Of a DNA stretch of 64,000 nt, positions 7,959 through 16,531 are shown piece by piece. Origin of the DNA: an uncultured Chloroflexota bacterium. GTDB lineage: Bacteria > Chloroflexota > Chloroflexia > Chloroflexales > Roseiflexaceae. The stretch is taken from positions 31,973 to 95,972 of the forward strand of contig CALFIC010000151.1 of NCBI GenBank assembly GCA_937876225.1, written 5' to 3'. Each line of letters opens with the position of its first letter. Position 1 is the stretch's first letter. Position numbers and translations under genes: made by a program. The notes beneath the pieces were generated by a model. It was not told the DNA's origin and ran no database searches. It saw only the letters and a list, made by a program, of their open reading frames with translations.

Positions 7959-8984
7959 ATGGTCACGATACGTCAAGTAGCAGCCCATGCCGGCGTTTCT
8001 ACCGCCACTGTTTCGTACGTATTAAACGGCCTCGGCTCGATTCCCGCCGAAACCCGGGCGCGGGTAATGGAATCAGTGGTAGCCCTCGATTACCAGCCGC
8101 GGCATGCGGCGCGGGCCTTGCGCGGACGCAGTCACACGCTGGGGATTTCGATGGCAAGTGGCTACGATCGCCTCGCCGATCCCGCCACCGCCGAGATTTT
8201 GGCAGGGATGGCCCACGCAGCCTCACGCCAAGGCCTCGCATTATTGCTGATGCCCATGAGTGACGACATCGCCAAAAGTTGTGTGGCCGTAGCCCGTAGT
8301 GGTCAAGTGGACGGAGTGATTGTCTGCGATCCCCAGCCCGAAGACCCACGGCTGACGGCATTACAACATGCCGAAGTAGCCTGTGTGAGTATCGGTCCAC
8401 AAGGGGATACCTGGGTCACCAGCGATATCACGTTGGGCATGGGTCTGGCAGTGGCGCATCTGGTCGCGCTTGGTCATCGCCGGATTGCCTTGATTGCCCC
8501 CGATTTCGCCCTGGCCGCCAGTGATTGGTACGTCGACGGATTTTTGGCCGCCTTGGCCGATACCCAGCTCGAATTACTCGATGGTGGGATTGTCGCTAGC
8601 GGGCGCCGTGAAGCCGATGGTGAAGCGGCCATGGATGAGTTACTGGCCTTGCCAGATCCTCCCACTGCCGTGATTGCCGCCAGTGACGAGTTGGCCTATG
8701 GCGCAATGCGTGCCATCCGGGATGCCGGATTGGTTGTGGGGCGCGATGTCTCCCTGATGGGCTTCGACGATTTACCGCCAGCAGCCTATTTGCAACCACC
8801 ACTCACCACCATCCGCCAACCACGTTTTGCGATTGGCGTCGCAGCTGTCCAACTGCTGGTAGCCCAGATTGGGCACACCAATCCAGCCGAGTCCACCCAG
8901 TCTTTACCACCCACATTGCTGGTACGGGGCAGTACCGGGTTGGTTCCCCCCACGGTTATTGCGCATTTGTCGCCTGACAAATGA
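7959..8984 (+). CDS. LacI-family transcriptional regulator
   Basis: 341 aa. The N-terminal helix-turn-helix reads TIRQVAAHAGVSTATVSYVLNG, followed by the hinge helix (PRHAARALRGR). A periplasmic-binding-protein-like effector domain follows (TLGISMASGYDRLADP, GVIVCDPQPED, GHRRIALIAPD, MGFDDLPPAAYLQPPLTTIRQP). Such proteins are dimeric repressors released by a sugar. The ATG at 7959 was chosen because the HTH begins right after it and the operator lies upstream; a more distal in-frame start would extend into the promoter. The next gene is a sugar ABC ATPase 34 bp downstream with no terminator between them, so the two probably form an operon and the effector is probably a sugar. Confidence 0.9.
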   Translation: MVTIRQVAAHAGVSTATVSYVLNGLGSIPAETRARVMESVVALDYQPRHAARALRGRSHTLGISMASGYDRLADPATAEILAGMAHAASRQGLALLLMPMSDDIAKSCVAVARSGQVDGVIVCDPQPEDPRLTALQHAEVACVSIGPQGDTWVTSDITLGMGLAVAHLVALGHRRIALIAPDFALAASDWYVDGFLAALADTQLELLDGGIVASGRREADGEAAMDELLALPDPPTAVIAASDELAYGAMRAIRDAGLVVGRDVSLMGFDDLPPAAYLQPPLTTIRQPRFAIGVAAVQLLVAQIGHTNPAESTQSLPPTLLVRGSTGLVPPTVIAHLSPDK

Positions 8985-9018
8985 TTGATTTATTTATTTA
9001 CCAATGGAGGTAATGAAC

Positions 9019-10122
9019 ATGGCAGGGATTAAGTTCGATCACGTATGGAAGCGCTTCGGCGACTTTTCGGCCCTCAAAGACCTCAACATCGAAATCAACG
9101 ACCAAGAATTCCTGGTGTTGGTCGGTCCTTCGGGTTGTGGCAAAACCACCGCCTTGCGCTGCTTGGCCGGTCTCGAAGAAATCACCGAAGGTGGCATCTA
9201 CATCGGCGACCGCAACGTCACCGACGTGCCCCCCAAGGACCGCGACATCGCCATGGTGTTCCAGAGCTATGCGCTCTACCCCCACATGTCGGTCTATGAC
9301 AACATGGCCTTTGGTCTCAAATTGCGCAAAACCCCCAAAGACGAAATCGATCGCCGCGTCAAAGAGTCCGCCGAAATGTTGGCCATCGGGCATTTGCTCG
9401 ACCGCAAACCCAAGGCCCTTTCGGGTGGTCAACGCCAACGTGTCGCCTTGGGTCGCGCCATTGTGCGTAACCCGGCCGTCTTCTTGATGGACGAGCCCTT
9501 GTCCAACCTCGACGCCAAATTGCGCGTGCAAACCCGCGCCGAAATTTCGAAGTTGCACCAACGCCTCAAGACCACCTTCATCTATGTGACCCACGACCAG
9601 ACCGAAGCCATGACGATGGGTACCCGCATCGCCGTCATGAAGGATGGCGTGTTGCAACAACTCGACACCCCCCAGAACCTGTACGACAACCCCGCCAACA
9701 TGTTCGTGGCCGGCTTCATTGGTTCACCATCAATGAACTTCTTCGAAGCCACCGTCGGTCGTGGCAATGGTGGCCTCGTCGTCGACATGGGTCCCTTCAA
9801 CTTGCCCGTGCCTGCCAGCCATGCCGCCCAACTTGATGCCTATGTGGGCAAGCAAGTCTACTTCGGTATCCGCCCCGAAAACATCCATGACGCCCACTAC
9901 GTCCCCCGTGGCGTCGAAGAAAACGCCGTCATGAAGGCCAACGTCACCGTACGCGAACCCCTCGGTAGCGAAGTCTATGCCTTCGTCGAAAACGGCGGCA
10001 AAGAAATGGTCAGCCGCCTCGACCCCCGTACCAGTGCCGCCATTGGCCAAGGCATTGACCTCGTGGTCGATATGTCCAAGCTCCACGTCTTTGATCGCGA
10101 CAGCGAAAAAGCCATCATCTGA
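9019..10122 (+). CDS. Sugar ABC transporter ATP-binding protein (MsmX/UgpC type)
   Basis: 367 aa. The ABC domain has Walker A GPSGCGKTT, the Q-loop FQSYALYPHMSVYDNMAFGLKLRK, signature LSGGQRQRVALGRAIVR, Walker B VFLMDEPLSNLDAKLR and an H-loop TYVTHDQTEA-type segment. A C-terminal TOBE/OB regulatory domain follows, with FGIRPENIHD. This is the CUT1-family ATPase that energises carbohydrate permeases. The ATG at 9019 follows TGGAGG by 8 bp; an ATG at 9004 overlaps that site. No permease or binding protein is adjacent, so it probably serves remote permeases, as MsmX does in Bacillus. Codon use is strongly C-ending, suggesting high expression. Confidence 0.92.
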   Translation: MAGIKFDHVWKRFGDFSALKDLNIEINDQEFLVLVGPSGCGKTTALRCLAGLEEITEGGIYIGDRNVTDVPPKDRDIAMVFQSYALYPHMSVYDNMAFGLKLRKTPKDEIDRRVKESAEMLAIGHLLDRKPKALSGGQRQRVALGRAIVRNPAVFLMDEPLSNLDAKLRVQTRAEISKLHQRLKTTFIYVTHDQTEAMTMGTRIAVMKDGVLQQLDTPQNLYDNPANMFVAGFIGSPSMNFFEATVGRGNGGLVVDMGPFNLPVPASHAAQLDAYVGKQVYFGIRPENIHDAHYVPRGVEENAVMKANVTVREPLGSEVYAFVENGGKEMVSRLDPRTSAAIGQGIDLVVDMSKLHVFDRDSEKAII

Positions 10123-10142
10123 TTTGTGGCGTAATATCACAC

Positions 10143-10180
10143 AAAAGAGCCGAGACCGCTTCTGCGGTCTCGGCTCTTTT
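10143..10180. terminator. Bidirectional terminator
   Basis: A perfect 17-bp stem (AAAAGAGCCGAGACCGC, loop TTCT) flanked by A and T tracts. It lies between the ABC ATPase gene (+) and the lipoprotein gene (-). Confidence 0.9.
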
Positions 10181-10185
10181 ATTGC

Positions 10186-10797
10186 TTAATTAACGACTGG
10201 GGCAATCACCAGTGGAATCAAATCGTCATCGATGCGTACCGCCTCTACCAACAGCGGCGCCCCTTCGGCGAGACGCACCAAAATTGTTTTGTCACGCCAC
10301 ATTGGCCGGAAAGCCCGACTCTGGGCTGGATCGGTACGGTCATGTAAATACATCCCATCAGGATGAGTATTCAACAACCCAATCACCCGCACGATACGAT
10401 TACGATCAAGGTTTGCCACCGTCTGTTCGCGCATCGTGGTGTCGATGTCACTGACATCAATCAATTGCCGTTGCCCCGTCTGCATCTGCACCGTACCAGC
10501 AATAATGATGGGCGCATAGCGCACCCCATTATCATCACGCCACGGGATTGCCGCATACTGACTATCCGTCAGCGTCACCGCCATGTGAGTAGGTGCAAAC
10601 TGCGGGGCATTTTCTGGCGTGATAATCACATATTCACCCAGCAACAGGTCAGGTTTTTGATCGATAATCACGGCGGCTAATCGCACCACGGTGTTATTTT
10701 TTTGTAAAAAAACCGCCCCAAACGGCATGGCTGCAGGTGGCGTGCTACCGCACCCCACCAACAACCACACCACCACACATAGCAACCCGTAACGCAC
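10186..10797 (-). CDS. Predicted lipoprotein of unknown function
   Basis: 203 aa. The N terminus is MRYGLLCVVVWLLVGCGSTPP: a short charged start, a hydrophobic core and the lipobox LVGC, so the mature protein should be lipid-anchored outside the membrane. The rest is predicted beta-rich (VRVIGLLN, TILVRLAEG) with no motif I recognise. The start is GTG, 4 bp after the stop of the MFS gene, so the two are coupled. Its partner or ligand is unknown. Confidence 0.7.
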   Translation of the reverse strand: MRYGLLCVVVWLLVGCGSTPPAAMPFGAVFLQKNNTVVRLAAVIIDQKPDLLLGEYVIITPENAPQFAPTHMAVTLTDSQYAAIPWRDDNGVRYAPIIIAGTVQMQTGQRQLIDVSDIDTTMREQTVANLDRNRIVRVIGLLNTHPDGMYLHDRTDPAQSRAFRPMWRDKTILVRLAEGAPLLVEAVRIDDDLIPLVIAPVVN

Positions 10798-10801
10798 TTG
10801 A

Positions 10802-12061
10802 TTAGGCCGGACGGACTACCGGTGTCGGCCGGAAACGTTGCAACACGGCCATCACCAACGGCGCACAGGTCAACACACTCGCAATAATGCATAACGTAGT
10901 GAAGCCAAGGCCGGCAATAATAAATCCACTGCTCAAGCTACTTGCGGCTGACGACAAGTTGACGGTTAATTCTACCGCCCCTTGGTAACGGCCCCGTTCG
11001 TTGGGCGCCAAATTGTCGGCCAGCAACGACGAACCGCCGATGTAGCACATGTTCCACCCGAAGCCCACCAAGAACAAGCCGATGGCCAATGGCAATACGT
11101 CGACCGACAACGGTGCAACCAGACATCCGGCAATCAAAATCAAGGCCCCGATGCTCACCACCGCCGGCCGCCCAAAGCGGTCAGCAATCGTACCCGTCAC
11201 GAACGACAAACCATACATGCCCAAGGTATGCGCCATAATCACCAACGAAATATCAGCCAAGGTGTGATGGTTGTGACTCATATGGAGCGACGTCACCGTC
11301 ATCACCAGCACCATGATGGCTTGCCCAATCAACATCGATAGTGCCGCCAACTGCACTCCGGGCAAGCGGGCAATCACCCCCAGCGCGCGTGCCTCGGCCA
11401 CCGGCGCATCATCGTCGCGCTTGAGCGCCTCGGTAATAATCCGACCAACATCACGTGGATCGGGGCGCAAAAATATGGTAATCAACACACCGGCAATCAA
11501 AAAGAGCGCTGCGCCACCAATCATCGGGCCCGCCAGCACTTCAAAGCCAAACAAGGATTTGACCAGATTCCCCAACGGTGCCACCAACAACGGGCCACCC
11601 ACCGCACCCACCGTGCCGGCAAATACCACGGTACTAATGGCCCGGGCCCGGTTTTCCGGCAAATTGGCATCGGCAGCGGCATAACGGCTCTGGTCGACGG
11701 CGCCACGGGCGGCCCCAATCAACAACAACCCCAGCAGGAAGATGGCAAATGATTGGGCGACAATCGCATAGCCACCAATACACATCCCCAAACTGCCCAC
11801 AAAAAAGCCCAACGCCAAACCAGGTCGGCGTCCTACTCGTTGCATCAGCATGCCGGCAGGGTATGATGCCACAGCCGCACCTATAAGCAACAACGTACCT
11901 GGCACACCAGCGAGGACATCACCCCCACCTAATTTAGCGCCAATGATAGGGTTCACCGTAGCGTTCGAAATCAGTGCTGCCGACCCCAGACTTTGCGTGA
12001 TAAACAAGATTTGCGCGATGCGTTGACCAATCTTGGGGTCGACAATCGGTGCGTTACTCAT
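10802..12061 (-). CDS. MFS transporter
   Basis: 419 aa with about 12 hydrophobic segments. Motif-A-like sequence ASYPAGMLMQRVGRRPGL lies after the second segment, and TIADRFGRPAVV in the second half repeats it. A central cytoplasmic loop (RPDPRDVGRIITEALKRDDD) divides the halves. Proton-coupled import or export of a small molecule is the general role; the substrate cannot be inferred. A GAGGGG site precedes the ATG. It is followed by a lipoprotein gene 4 bp downstream. Confidence 0.85.
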   Translation of the reverse strand: MSNAPIVDPKIGQRIAQILFITQSLGSAALISNATVNPIIGAKLGGGDVLAGVPGTLLLIGAAVASYPAGMLMQRVGRRPGLALGFFVGSLGMCIGGYAIVAQSFAIFLLGLLLIGAARGAVDQSRYAAADANLPENRARAISTVVFAGTVGAVGGPLLVAPLGNLVKSLFGFEVLAGPMIGGAALFLIAGVLITIFLRPDPRDVGRIITEALKRDDDAPVAEARALGVIARLPGVQLAALSMLIGQAIMVLVMTVTSLHMSHNHHTLADISLVIMAHTLGMYGLSFVTGTIADRFGRPAVVSIGALILIAGCLVAPLSVDVLPLAIGLFLVGFGWNMCYIGGSSLLADNLAPNERGRYQGAVELTVNLSSAASSLSSGFIIAGLGFTTLCIIASVLTCAPLVMAVLQRFRPTPVVRPA

Positions 12062-12089
12062 TGTAGTGGTAGCCCCTCTGTGCTAAAAA

Positions 12090-12686
12090 TTATGGTACTG
12101 GAATAATCCAGAAAATCCCTTTGTTGTTGTGTTCGGCACTCCAACCCGTACCTGATACCCCGGAAATCTGCCACCAGACAAATCCATCTGCCAAAATCGG
12201 TCCCTCGAGCACCTGTACCGCTTCATTGTCGCGCATGTAAGCCGCTACTTTGGCACTCGTCGATGGCGATATCCGTACCCGCAATGGATTGCCATTGGTG
12301 TTTTGAATCACCGCGTGCGCGCCTTTTTTGAGGGCCAATGGCTCTGGCGTCGCCGGTAACGGCGTATTGGTGGCATACGCCAATTGTTGTGACGCTGGTA
12401 ATGTGGGCAATATCACCATCGTTGGCCGGACCTTTGGTGCCACAAAAATACTCGTGGTGGTGAAATAATAAATCCCTATGGCAATCACTGCCACTGCCAC
12501 CACAAATATCATATTTAACCCCACCCGCCGCACATCGACAACCGGCACGGTGCCGGTTTTGCGCATGTGCACACGGGTTTGATCGTATGCTCGCCGGTAT
12601 GGTTCGTATTGATGATAATAGGTTGGATTGGGGACACCGCGATAGGCGTCGGCAACCCCCCGCTCATACATTTCTGCGGTATCCAT
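12090..12686 (-). CDS. Single-pass membrane protein with SH3-like domain
   Basis: 198 aa. The N-terminal ~80 residues are polar and tyrosine-rich (YRGVPNPTYYHQYEPYRR) and probably cytoplasmic. One transmembrane helix (MIFVVAVAVIAIGIYYF) follows, then an extracytoplasmic linker and a C-terminal bacterial SH3-like domain of ~65 residues (VRISPSTSAKVAAYM, WWQISGVSGTGWSAEHN). Such domains bind cell-wall peptides. The ATG at 12686 was chosen for the upstream GAGAGGTGAT site. An extended -10, TGTTATAAT, lies at 12711-12719 (minus), so it may have its own promoter. Confidence 0.75.
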   Translation of the reverse strand: MDTAEMYERGVADAYRGVPNPTYYHQYEPYRRAYDQTRVHMRKTGTVPVVDVRRVGLNMIFVVAVAVIAIGIYYFTTTSIFVAPKVRPTMVILPTLPASQQLAYATNTPLPATPEPLALKKGAHAVIQNTNGNPLRVRISPSTSAKVAAYMRDNEAVQVLEGPILADGFVWWQISGVSGTGWSAEHNNKGIFWIIPVP

Positions 12687-12773
12687 ATCACCTCTCACTG
12701 CATTCTGCGTATTATAACAAACCAACGGAGCGGCGTAGCGAAATAACAACGAAATAGTATTCGCCGTATTTGT

Positions 12774-13985
12774 TTAGCCAAATTCATGCCATAACCGGTG
12801 CAATTCCGGCACTGGTTGATGATCATATCGTTCCCGGTCAATCGCAACAGTGCGTTGCACCACTTGTGGCGCCGCCTGCCACATCCGTTGCACCACCTTG
12901 CCACCACCCGTCAAATTCCCCCGTGCATCAATCAGCGCTTGCCCGCGCCGCAACCATGCGACGGGCAGATCACTATCACCATACGGCATTGCAAACGGCA
13001 TCGGCAACACCAGTCCCGGCGCACCTGCTTGATGCAGTTGCGCCAACAACGTTTCGTGATAGCGGCCATCATCATCATCACTCAGTGCAGGGATATCGAT
13101 GATTTGTTGTTGCCACGCAATCTGTTGCCAATTCGAGGCCGTAGGGCTCATCAGCGTCGGTGCCAGCCACGGCATGACGGGGCGTTGCGTCAACCCCTGC
13201 ACCACTTCATGCAAAAAAAGCGCTGGCGCACTCAGGCGCCGCGCCGTCCGTTGCCCCAGTGCCGGCATGGCACCATCAACCAGCAACACATCAAAGTATT
13301 CAGCCAATAACACCAACGAAATCCCATGTTGCCCCAGCAACACGGGGCCATCGACCATCCCCGCCAGCATCGCCCGCGGCGCGACTGCCCGGGCCTGGGT
13401 AATCAGTTTATGTAGCCACGTACGCGCAATGGCACTGGTGGTTGGTGCCAACTGGCTCCAGCCTTCGGCAAGCAGCCAATGGTTTATCGCACTATGGCTG
13501 GCAAAATAGCCCATCACTGTCTGGATCAGCACGTGATGCGCCTGTTGCCACGCTTCAGTGGTAAAAGGATTCGCACTATGCAGGCGCTGCCAACGCCCAT
13601 CAATTATCACCGCAGCTCCCTGCGTTACAACCGGCTGCGTGGTGCGCCCTTGCAACCAGCCGACGACATCGGGATTGTTGTGCCATTCCGGCAACGCAAA
13701 CGCACCCCATGCCGTCACCCCCAGTAGCGCCACCATGGCATTGAGTTTGGCGGCCTGCGCCGCATCAAGACAACGCTCGAGATTGGCCATACTGATGCGG
13801 TCAATCCGTTGGGGGCGCGGTTGTAATTGCCCCCATGGTGGCCGCAACACCACCTGGCGCACTCCCAATTCGGCCAGTTGACTGAATTGGTCGCGCACCA
13901 CTGCCCAATCGATTGCTTGCCAGCCATGTTGTTTTTGACGCGCCGGCGTATACAGCACGGCCCCCATAAATGGCTGATTGGTCAT
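12774..13985 (-). CDS. TIM-barrel glycoside-hydrolase-like protein
   Basis: 403 aa. The order of segments resembles (beta/alpha)8 glycoside hydrolases: VVLRPPWGQLQP, LERCLDAAQAAKLNAMVALLG, then INHWLLAEGWSQL near residue 175, where an acid/base glutamate is expected, then FDVLLVDGAMP and PVMPWLAPTL. I cannot name a GH family, and there is no signal peptide. Its ATG overlaps the stop of the VanW-family gene (ATGA), so it is translationally coupled to that surface protein. A role in envelope polysaccharide turnover is inferred from that context only. Confidence 0.55.
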   Translation of the reverse strand: MTNQPFMGAVLYTPARQKQHGWQAIDWAVVRDQFSQLAELGVRQVVLRPPWGQLQPRPQRIDRISMANLERCLDAAQAAKLNAMVALLGVTAWGAFALPEWHNNPDVVGWLQGRTTQPVVTQGAAVIIDGRWQRLHSANPFTTEAWQQAHHVLIQTVMGYFASHSAINHWLLAEGWSQLAPTTSAIARTWLHKLITQARAVAPRAMLAGMVDGPVLLGQHGISLVLLAEYFDVLLVDGAMPALGQRTARRLSAPALFLHEVVQGLTQRPVMPWLAPTLMSPTASNWQQIAWQQQIIDIPALSDDDDGRYHETLLAQLHQAGAPGLVLPMPFAMPYGDSDLPVAWLRRGQALIDARGNLTGGGKVVQRMWQAAPQVVQRTVAIDRERYDHQPVPELHRLWHEFG

Positions 13986-15913
13986 GGCTTGGCTGCAGGG
14001 CCGGTCCCCCGCAAAAAGACATTCGGCCATGGCGCAAAATTACTGGCAAATTCTTCACCAGGCAAATCTTTTCCTTTTACCGTAATAATCCGGTACGCCA
14101 CCACACTCATGCCGTCTTTGGCTTTATCTGATTGTTTGGTTTTGCCCGTCGCCAAGGTGGGGTCGTCGACATAGACCGGGTCTTTGGGTGCAGGGACGGT
14201 ATTGGTGATTTTGGGGCCGACGACCCGCACGGCACGATCTGTCGCCGTACCACGCAAGGTGATATCGAGCATTTGTTTCTCGGTGTCGACCGTTGTGTCA
14301 ATCATCACCCAATTCCCCGTATCATTCACAAAGCGCAAATCGAGCTCGCCCGTATAAATCGCTGCATCAAGCCCGGGCCCAGCCACATCGGGGTAGGCAT
14401 AATCGTCGTACCATTTAATATAAAACGGATGGGCATGCCATTCTTTGAATGGCAGCCCCGCATAAAACGCCGCCCGAAACAACGACGTCGATACCTGACA
14501 CACCCCGCCGCCCCATTCCAATTGGGTCCGCTTCCCAACGACCGCATAGCCTTTGACAAAGCCATTCGCTTCGTTTATTTCTCCCACTTCAGTATTAAAC
14601 GAAAACGTCGCACCCGGCGCAATCAATACCCCATCGATATGTTTGGCTCCTGCCATGATATTCGTAATCCGGTATTTGGCAGAGCCTGCAAAGCTACTCC
14701 GCCCCGTGCTCAATACATCACCAAACCGCAGGGCCGCAATTTGGTTCGCACTCAATTGCGGTAATACTGCTATCGTCGGTAATTCTACCACCCGGTCTGT
14801 CCCAAAAAAGGCATCGCCGATTTTTTGCACCGCCGCTGCCCGGTCAAGACGCACCCCGTGCCGGCTCGGTTGTACGATGGTCGCACGCCCATCAACTACC
14901 GCTACCCGCGCTTCCACGCTCCCCGTATCGATATATTGCGCCAACCGATCGACCTCTGTCGCAATCGCATTGGCATCGGGAATCACTTGGACACCATTCG
15001 CCGTTTTGTTCATCGCAATCAAGCGAATCAAGTCATCACGCTGCCACAACCAGTGCTGCTCCCCAGCCCGAATCAATATCGGCGCACTCAAAAACTGTTT
15101 GGCATTATTCACACTCTGTGCCAACATTTTATCGTCGGTACTTGGCGCAAGCGCATTGGTGCGCACCGTCACCGTCAACGGTTGCGCCGTACGAATGGTA
15201 TTCAAAATGTCAACCATCGTCTGGTCTACCAACAATTGTCGCCCCGTTTGCGCTGGCACCGCCTGCACTGTCCCCGTCTGCCCGTCAATCATAATGTCTG
15301 GGGCCTGTACCGGCTGGTCAATATCTTTGGTGATTTGCATCAAATAATTCTGTAATTTGGCCCCATTTACTACGATATGCGGGCCTACATCCAACAACCC
15401 TCGCCAGCGCAACCATGTGTTTTGCCACCACACCCCTAGCCCCCGCCCCGTGTTTATCCCCAATAACTCATTACTTGTCTGGCGAATATCAATCGAAATC
15501 CCTAAATCAGGCGCACTCGGATGCCATACCTGGTCGTGATACACCAACGTCACCGGCTCATTCAAAAACGCCTCGTAGCGCTGACTAATCCGCTCCGTCA
15601 ACATATCCCGCGTCAAGCCACTCATCGCCACACCTTGCAACGTCACACCGGCGCTCACCGTTGGTTCACTATTGGGCAATACATACGGCACACAGACCGC
15701 AAGTACTACCAATACCACCGCAATAATCACCACTCCCCGAATATCACTACTACTCGCATGGTCGTATGTCCGGCTCAACCACCCCGTTACCCCACCCCCT
15801 ACTACGCGCGTTTCACGCACTGGCGCTGCCTGCGGCATGGGAATTGACGGCGGCGTAAATCCATTACGCCGCCGCTGGATCGGTCCATATTTTTGGGCAT
15901 ATCGTGGTGGCAT
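13982..15913 (-). CDS. VanW-family membrane protein with peptidoglycan-binding-4 domains
   Basis: 643 aa. A ~60-residue cytoplasmic N terminus precedes one transmembrane helix (VVIIAVVLVVLAVCVPYVL, residues ~61-79). Next come tandem domains resembling the putative peptidoglycan-binding-4 family (GVTLQGVAMSGLTRDML, PAQTGRQLLVD). The VanW domain has FSFNTEVGEINEANGF, EWGGGVCQVSTSLFRAAFYAGL and EWHAHPFY. The family occurs near vancomycin resistance genes but is widespread in envelope biology and its activity is unclear. The start at 15913 follows AGGA at a suitable distance; alternative starts lie up to 15973. The TIM-barrel gene overlaps its end. Confidence 0.85.
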   Translation of the reverse strand: MPPRYAQKYGPIQRRRNGFTPPSIPMPQAAPVRETRVVGGGVTGWLSRTYDHASSSDIRGVVIIAVVLVVLAVCVPYVLPNSEPTVSAGVTLQGVAMSGLTRDMLTERISQRYEAFLNEPVTLVYHDQVWHPSAPDLGISIDIRQTSNELLGINTGRGLGVWWQNTWLRWRGLLDVGPHIVVNGAKLQNYLMQITKDIDQPVQAPDIMIDGQTGTVQAVPAQTGRQLLVDQTMVDILNTIRTAQPLTVTVRTNALAPSTDDKMLAQSVNNAKQFLSAPILIRAGEQHWLWQRDDLIRLIAMNKTANGVQVIPDANAIATEVDRLAQYIDTGSVEARVAVVDGRATIVQPSRHGVRLDRAAAVQKIGDAFFGTDRVVELPTIAVLPQLSANQIAALRFGDVLSTGRSSFAGSAKYRITNIMAGAKHIDGVLIAPGATFSFNTEVGEINEANGFVKGYAVVGKRTQLEWGGGVCQVSTSLFRAAFYAGLPFKEWHAHPFYIKWYDDYAYPDVAGPGLDAAIYTGELDLRFVNDTGNWVMIDTTVDTEKQMLDITLRGTATDRAVRVVGPKITNTVPAPKDPVYVDDPTLATGKTKQSDKAKDGMSVVAYRIITVKGKDLPGEEFASNFAPWPNVFLRGTGPAAKP

Positions 15914-16115
15914 ATGACTATATCCTACTTGTTTCTTACTACACATACTAGCATCCATTATTTTTATTGTCAACCCAAATGTAGTACTATTTTTTGTAGT
16001 GTGTAATTTATTTTTTTTAATAAAAAATCATTTTGGCCGTCGTGAATACGCCATGCGACAGCGGATGTGGACATCAACGCTGTCGCAGCGATTCCTCTAT
16101 GGCCACGATTCTTGG
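15914..16115. other. AT-rich intergenic region
   Basis: About 200 bp upstream of the VanW-family gene and downstream of the DUF952 gene. A run of T and A residues lies near 16000-16030. I see no gene and no strong hairpin. Confidence 0.5.
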
Positions 16116-16466
16116 TTATGCGATGGTCAGGAACCGCCCATCGCTGGCACGCGTAATCGTTTTGGTTGCCACCACTGCATCGCGATTAATCGGCCCATAA
16201 ATATGCGGAAAGAGAGGGGCCAAGGTATCCCCCGGGCTGGGTGCTTCCCATTTGAGCGGGCTGGTCAAGCGCTCACTCTCAATTACCAACAACAAAAAAT
16301 CCCCAGGGACTTGCTGATAAAAGCGATTGGCCACCGCAATCATCAATTCATCGCCCGCCGTACAATGCACAAATCCATCATTCGCGTATTCAGCCGGCAA
16401 ATACGGTTGGTCACTGGGCCAGCTCAGCCAACGCGTCGTCGTCACGAGGTGATAAATTAAGCTCAT
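16116..16466 (-). CDS. DUF952 family protein
   Basis: 116 aa. MSLIYHLVTTTRW at the N terminus, then ADGFVHCT-like (NDGFVHCTAGDEL), LLLVIESERL, WEAPSPGDTLAPLFPHIYGPIN and a terminal RASDGRFL match the small DUF952 domain. That domain is compact and enzyme-like, has conserved histidines and has no assigned reaction. The ATG at 16466 follows GGAG at a normal distance; the 8-codon extension in frame has no support. It stands alone downstream of the korB terminator. Confidence 0.8.
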   Translation of the reverse strand: MSLIYHLVTTTRWLSWPSDQPYLPAEYANDGFVHCTAGDELMIAVANRFYQQVPGDFLLLVIESERLTSPLKWEAPSPGDTLAPLFPHIYGPINRDAVVATKTITRASDGRFLTIA

Positions 16467-16480
16467 AAAAGGTACTCCAT

Positions 16481-16514
16481 AAAAAAACATGCGCTGACGT
16501 AACGTCAGCGCATG
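16481..16514 (-). terminator. Intrinsic terminator of the korAB operon
   Basis: A 13-bp stem (CATGCGCTGACGT, 16488-16500 with 16502-16514) is followed on the minus strand by seven T residues. It sits just after korB and before the DUF952 start. Confidence 0.88.
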
Positions 16515-16531
16515 CTCACGACAACACAGAA

